Assembly (NCBI GenBank): GCA_902776475.1
Contig: CACYQD010000025.1
Coordinates: 1-64,000 of the forward strand
DNA: 64,000 nucleotides
From: an uncultured Prevotellaceae bacterium
GTDB lineage: Bacteria; Bacteroidota; Bacteroidia; Bacteroidales; Bacteroidaceae
Direction: 5' to 3'
Positions 61,734-64,000 of this stretch are shown piece after piece (within the stretch, counting starts at the first letter, position 1; every line of letters begins with the position of its first letter). Both the position numbers and the translations under genes were made by a program. The notes below the pieces were generated by a model. The model made no database searches and was not told the origin of the DNA. It worked only from the letters and a program-made list of their open reading frames with translations.

Positions 61734-64000
61734 ATGGAAAGACAGAAGAACTTTCTCGACAAGCGGGGCGCGCTTCGGCGTGTTCTGCTGAGCTTGATGC
61801 TCATCTTTGCCAGTACACTTTCGTACGCGCAAACAGAAATTACGGGAACGGTGCTCGACGACCTCGGTGAAGGAGTCATCGGAGCCACGATCAAGGAAAA
61901 GGGAACGTCGAACGGCACAGTGACCGACCTCGACGGCAACTTTAAGCTGAATGTGGCGGAAGGTGCCATTCTCGTCATCACCTACATCGGTTTCGACACA
62001 CAGGAGGTACCTGCCAAGTCCGGCATGACGGTGCAGATGAAGGAAAACGCCAAGGAACTGTCTGAAGTGGTGGTCACCGGCTACCAGACGCAGCGCAAAG
62101 CCGACCTCACCGGTTCGGTGGCTGTGGTGCAGACCAAGGAGCTGAAGACCAGCAGCGACACCGACCCCATGCGTGCCCTGCAGGGCAAGGTTCCCGGCAT
62201 GACCATCACCAGCAACGGTTCGCCCGTGGGCGCAGGTACTGTGCGCATCCGTGGTATCGGTTCGTTCAACTCCTCTCAGGACCCGCTCTTCATCATCGAC
62301 GGCGTGCCCACGACCACCAATCTGAACACACTGAACATGAACGACATTGAGTCGATGCAGGTGTTGAAGGACGCCGCATCGGCCAGTATCTATGGTAGCC
62401 GCGCTGCCAACGGTGTCATCATCATCACCACCCGCGCGGGCAAGAAGGGTGACAAGGTGAAGGTGGACTTCTCTGCCAACCTCACCGCACAGTTCTACAA
62501 CAAGCAGACCATGATGAAACTGGCCAACACAGCCGAGTATGCCACTTCGATGGCTCAGGCCGCCATGAACGACGGACTGAACCCCGAGCAGTATGCCAAC
62601 AACTACGGCCTGACGCTCCACGCCACCGCCGGCACACCCATCAAGGCCTACAACCCCGCCACGGGACAGATGGAGAGCTTCGTCGTCAACGGCCTCTATG
62701 ACGGCTACATCAACTCTAAGAGGACCATGCGCTTCAGCGACACCGACTGGCTCGATGAGATCTCCCGCACAGGTTTCTCCCAGAACTACGACCTCTCCAT
62801 TTCAGGTGCCACAGACAAGTTCTCGGCCCTGTTCTCCGCAGGCTACAAGAAGAACGAAGGTATCTTGAAGCACACCGACTTCGAGAGCATGTCGGCTCGT
62901 ATCAACACCAGCTACAAGGTGAACAAACTGGTCACCGTGGGCGAGAATGCCACCATCACCTATTCCAACCAGGTGGACTGCCAGCCTTTGGAGAACGCCC
63001 TGAAGATGGCGCCCACAGTGCCTGTCTATGAAGAGGACGGCGTGACCTTCTCTGGTCCCGTGGGTGGCATGAGCGACCGCCAGAACCCTCTGCGCGAGCT
63101 CTATCACAACCGCGACAACCGTCTGAAAATGTGGCGTATCTTCGGCAACGCCTATGTTGACATCAAGCCCGTGAAGGGACTGACGCTGCGCTCCAACTTC
63201 GGTCTCGACTATTGGTCAGAGTTCATCCACAGCGTGACTTATACCTGGCACTCAGACGTGGTGAACAACTCCACACCGTCCACCAACCTGGGCAACAAGA
63301 CCTCGATGAAGTGGACATGGTCCAACACAGCCAACTACATGTTCAATATCGGTGCCGACCACAGCTTCATCGTCCTGGGAGGTATGGAGCTCCACAAGGA
63401 CGTGGAAGACCGCTCCTCGGCCTACGCACAGATGTTCGCACTGGAGAACTATGATTATATGTGGCCTGACGCAGCCACCGGCACACAGCGTGCAGGCGGT
63501 ATCGAGGAAGGCTACAACCTCGTGTCGTTCTTCGGCAAGGTGGACTACAACTGGAAAGAGCTGCTGCTCGCCTCGTTCACCATCCGCCGCGACGGTTCAA
63601 GCCGCTTCGGCGAGAACAACCGCTACGGTACATTCCCCGCTGCCACACTGGGTTATCGTATCTCACAGCACCTGGGACAGGACTGGATTGACGACATGAA
63701 GGTGCGTGCCTCCTGGGGACAGACCGGTAACCAAGCCATCTCCAACTATGCCCGCTACGGACTCTATGCAGCCACCTACGGCGGCGGACGCAACGAGTCA
63801 ACCGCTTATGACCTCGCTTTGGCCGGCAGCGGCATCTTCCCCTCAGGCTTCCGTGCCACACAGGCACAGAACAACGACCTGAAGTGGGAGACCACCGAGC
63901 AGTGGAACTTAGGTCTCGACTTCACCCTCCTGCGCAGCTCCGTCTACGGTTCTGTCGATGCTTATATCAAGAAAGTGAAGGACATGCTCATCAACCCCGC
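61734..64000 (+). CDS. SusC-family TonB-dependent receptor (3' end outside window)
   Basis: At least 755 aa; the frame is open to the window end. Signal peptide ends at LSYAQ. A carboxypeptidase-like domain follows (TEITGTVLDDLGEGVIGATI … GTVTDLDGNF), then the TonB-box/plug region (LSEVVVTGYQTQRKADLTGSV, ALQGKVPGMTI, IRGIGSFNSSQDPLFIIDGVP, LKDAASASIYGSRAANGVIIITT), then the outer-membrane barrel. Imports oligosaccharides with a SusD partner, expected just beyond the window. The neighbouring regulator has a sensor like that of the fructan locus of B. thetaiotaomicron, so a fructan substrate is possible but unproven. Confidence 0.95.
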   Translation, partial: MERQKNFLDKRGALRRVLLSLMLIFASTLSYAQTEITGTVLDDLGEGVIGATIKEKGTSNGTVTDLDGNFKLNVAEGAILVITYIGFDTQEVPAKSGMTVQMKENAKELSEVVVTGYQTQRKADLTGSVAVVQTKELKTSSDTDPMRALQGKVPGMTITSNGSPVGAGTVRIRGIGSFNSSQDPLFIIDGVPTTTNLNTLNMNDIESMQVLKDAASASIYGSRAANGVIIITTRAGKKGDKVKVDFSANLTAQFYNKQTMMKLANTAEYATSMAQAAMNDGLNPEQYANNYGLTLHATAGTPIKAYNPATGQMESFVVNGLYDGYINSKRTMRFSDTDWLDEISRTGFSQNYDLSISGATDKFSALFSAGYKKNEGILKHTDFESMSARINTSYKVNKLVTVGENATITYSNQVDCQPLENALKMAPTVPVYEEDGVTFSGPVGGMSDRQNPLRELYHNRDNRLKMWRIFGNAYVDIKPVKGLTLRSNFGLDYWSEFIHSVTYTWHSDVVNNSTPSTNLGNKTSMKWTWSNTANYMFNIGADHSFIVLGGMELHKDVEDRSSAYAQMFALENYDYMWPDAATGTQRAGGIEEGYNLVSFFGKVDYNWKELLLASFTIRRDGSSRFGENNRYGTFPAATLGYRISQHLGQDWIDDMKVRASWGQTGNQAISNYARYGLYAATYGGGRNESTAYDLALAGSGIFPSGFRATQAQNNDLKWETTEQWNLGLDFTLLRSSVYGSVDAYIKKVKDMLINP

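Overview
The window looks like a chromosomal segment of a Bacteroidales bacterium, most likely Prevotellaceae (Prevotella/Segatella type). The evidence is about twenty copies of the Bacteroidetes -7 promoter box (TAnnTTTG) in front of genes, a SusC-type TonB receptor next to a hybrid two-component regulator, Prevotella-style C-terminal tails on secreted proteins, and a GH57/GT4/debranching glycogen operon. I cannot name a species from sequence alone.

Layout. 1-1.8 kb: 3' part of a broken cleaved-adhesin-like secreted protein. 1.85-6.5 kb: glycogen/alpha-glucan operon on the minus strand. 6.8-13.9 kb: housekeeping and sugar genes (Crp-family regulator, lipid kinase, miaA, gap, mscL, UDP-sugar epimerase, GH28). 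14-18.3 kb: sppA-lpxK-thiL. 18.3-24.3 kb: an accessory stretch with repeats, secreted proteins, tRNA-Phe, a GH43 enzyme and a DUF1593 protein inserted between two copies of the trmO 3' end. 24.3-26.9 kb: PAP2 phosphatase, ABC ATPase, tatC, tatA. 27-33.5 kb: complete histidine degradation operon (ftcD-hutU-hutH-hutI). 33.6-38.3 kb: PP2C phosphatase, small membrane protein, ppdK. 38.6-46.6 kb: rlmD, porin, a lysine/polyamine-type dehydrogenase, recA, dnaK.

46.6-57.8 kb is the most interesting region: a more AT-rich defence island sitting directly at the 3' end of dnaK. It carries a four-gene SMC-type Wadjet system (jetA-jetB-jetC-jetD), a co-directional helical-repeat protein of unknown function downstream of jetD, and a divergent AlbA_2/HATPase protein. 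The end of dnaK (encoding FEEV/FEEVK) is repeated as direct repeats at 57.04 and 57.82 kb, and a second 23-bp direct repeat pair lies just inside the outer boundary. This looks like one or two integrations at the dnaK 3' end, with the old dnaK terminator now 11 kb away. No integrase is visible.

57.8-64 kb: two small PepSY-like secreted proteins, then the start of a polysaccharide utilisation locus. Its hybrid regulator has a sugar-binding-protein-like sensor, a histidine-phosphotransfer helix, a receiver and an AraC output domain, but the ATP-binding kinase domain appears to be absent. It is followed by a susC gene that runs off the window end.

Other unexpected points are a roughly 25-residue deletion in the lid of DnaK, a histone H1-like tail on the GH57 enzyme, a hairpin in the glycogen operon leader, and several families of short intergenic repeats.
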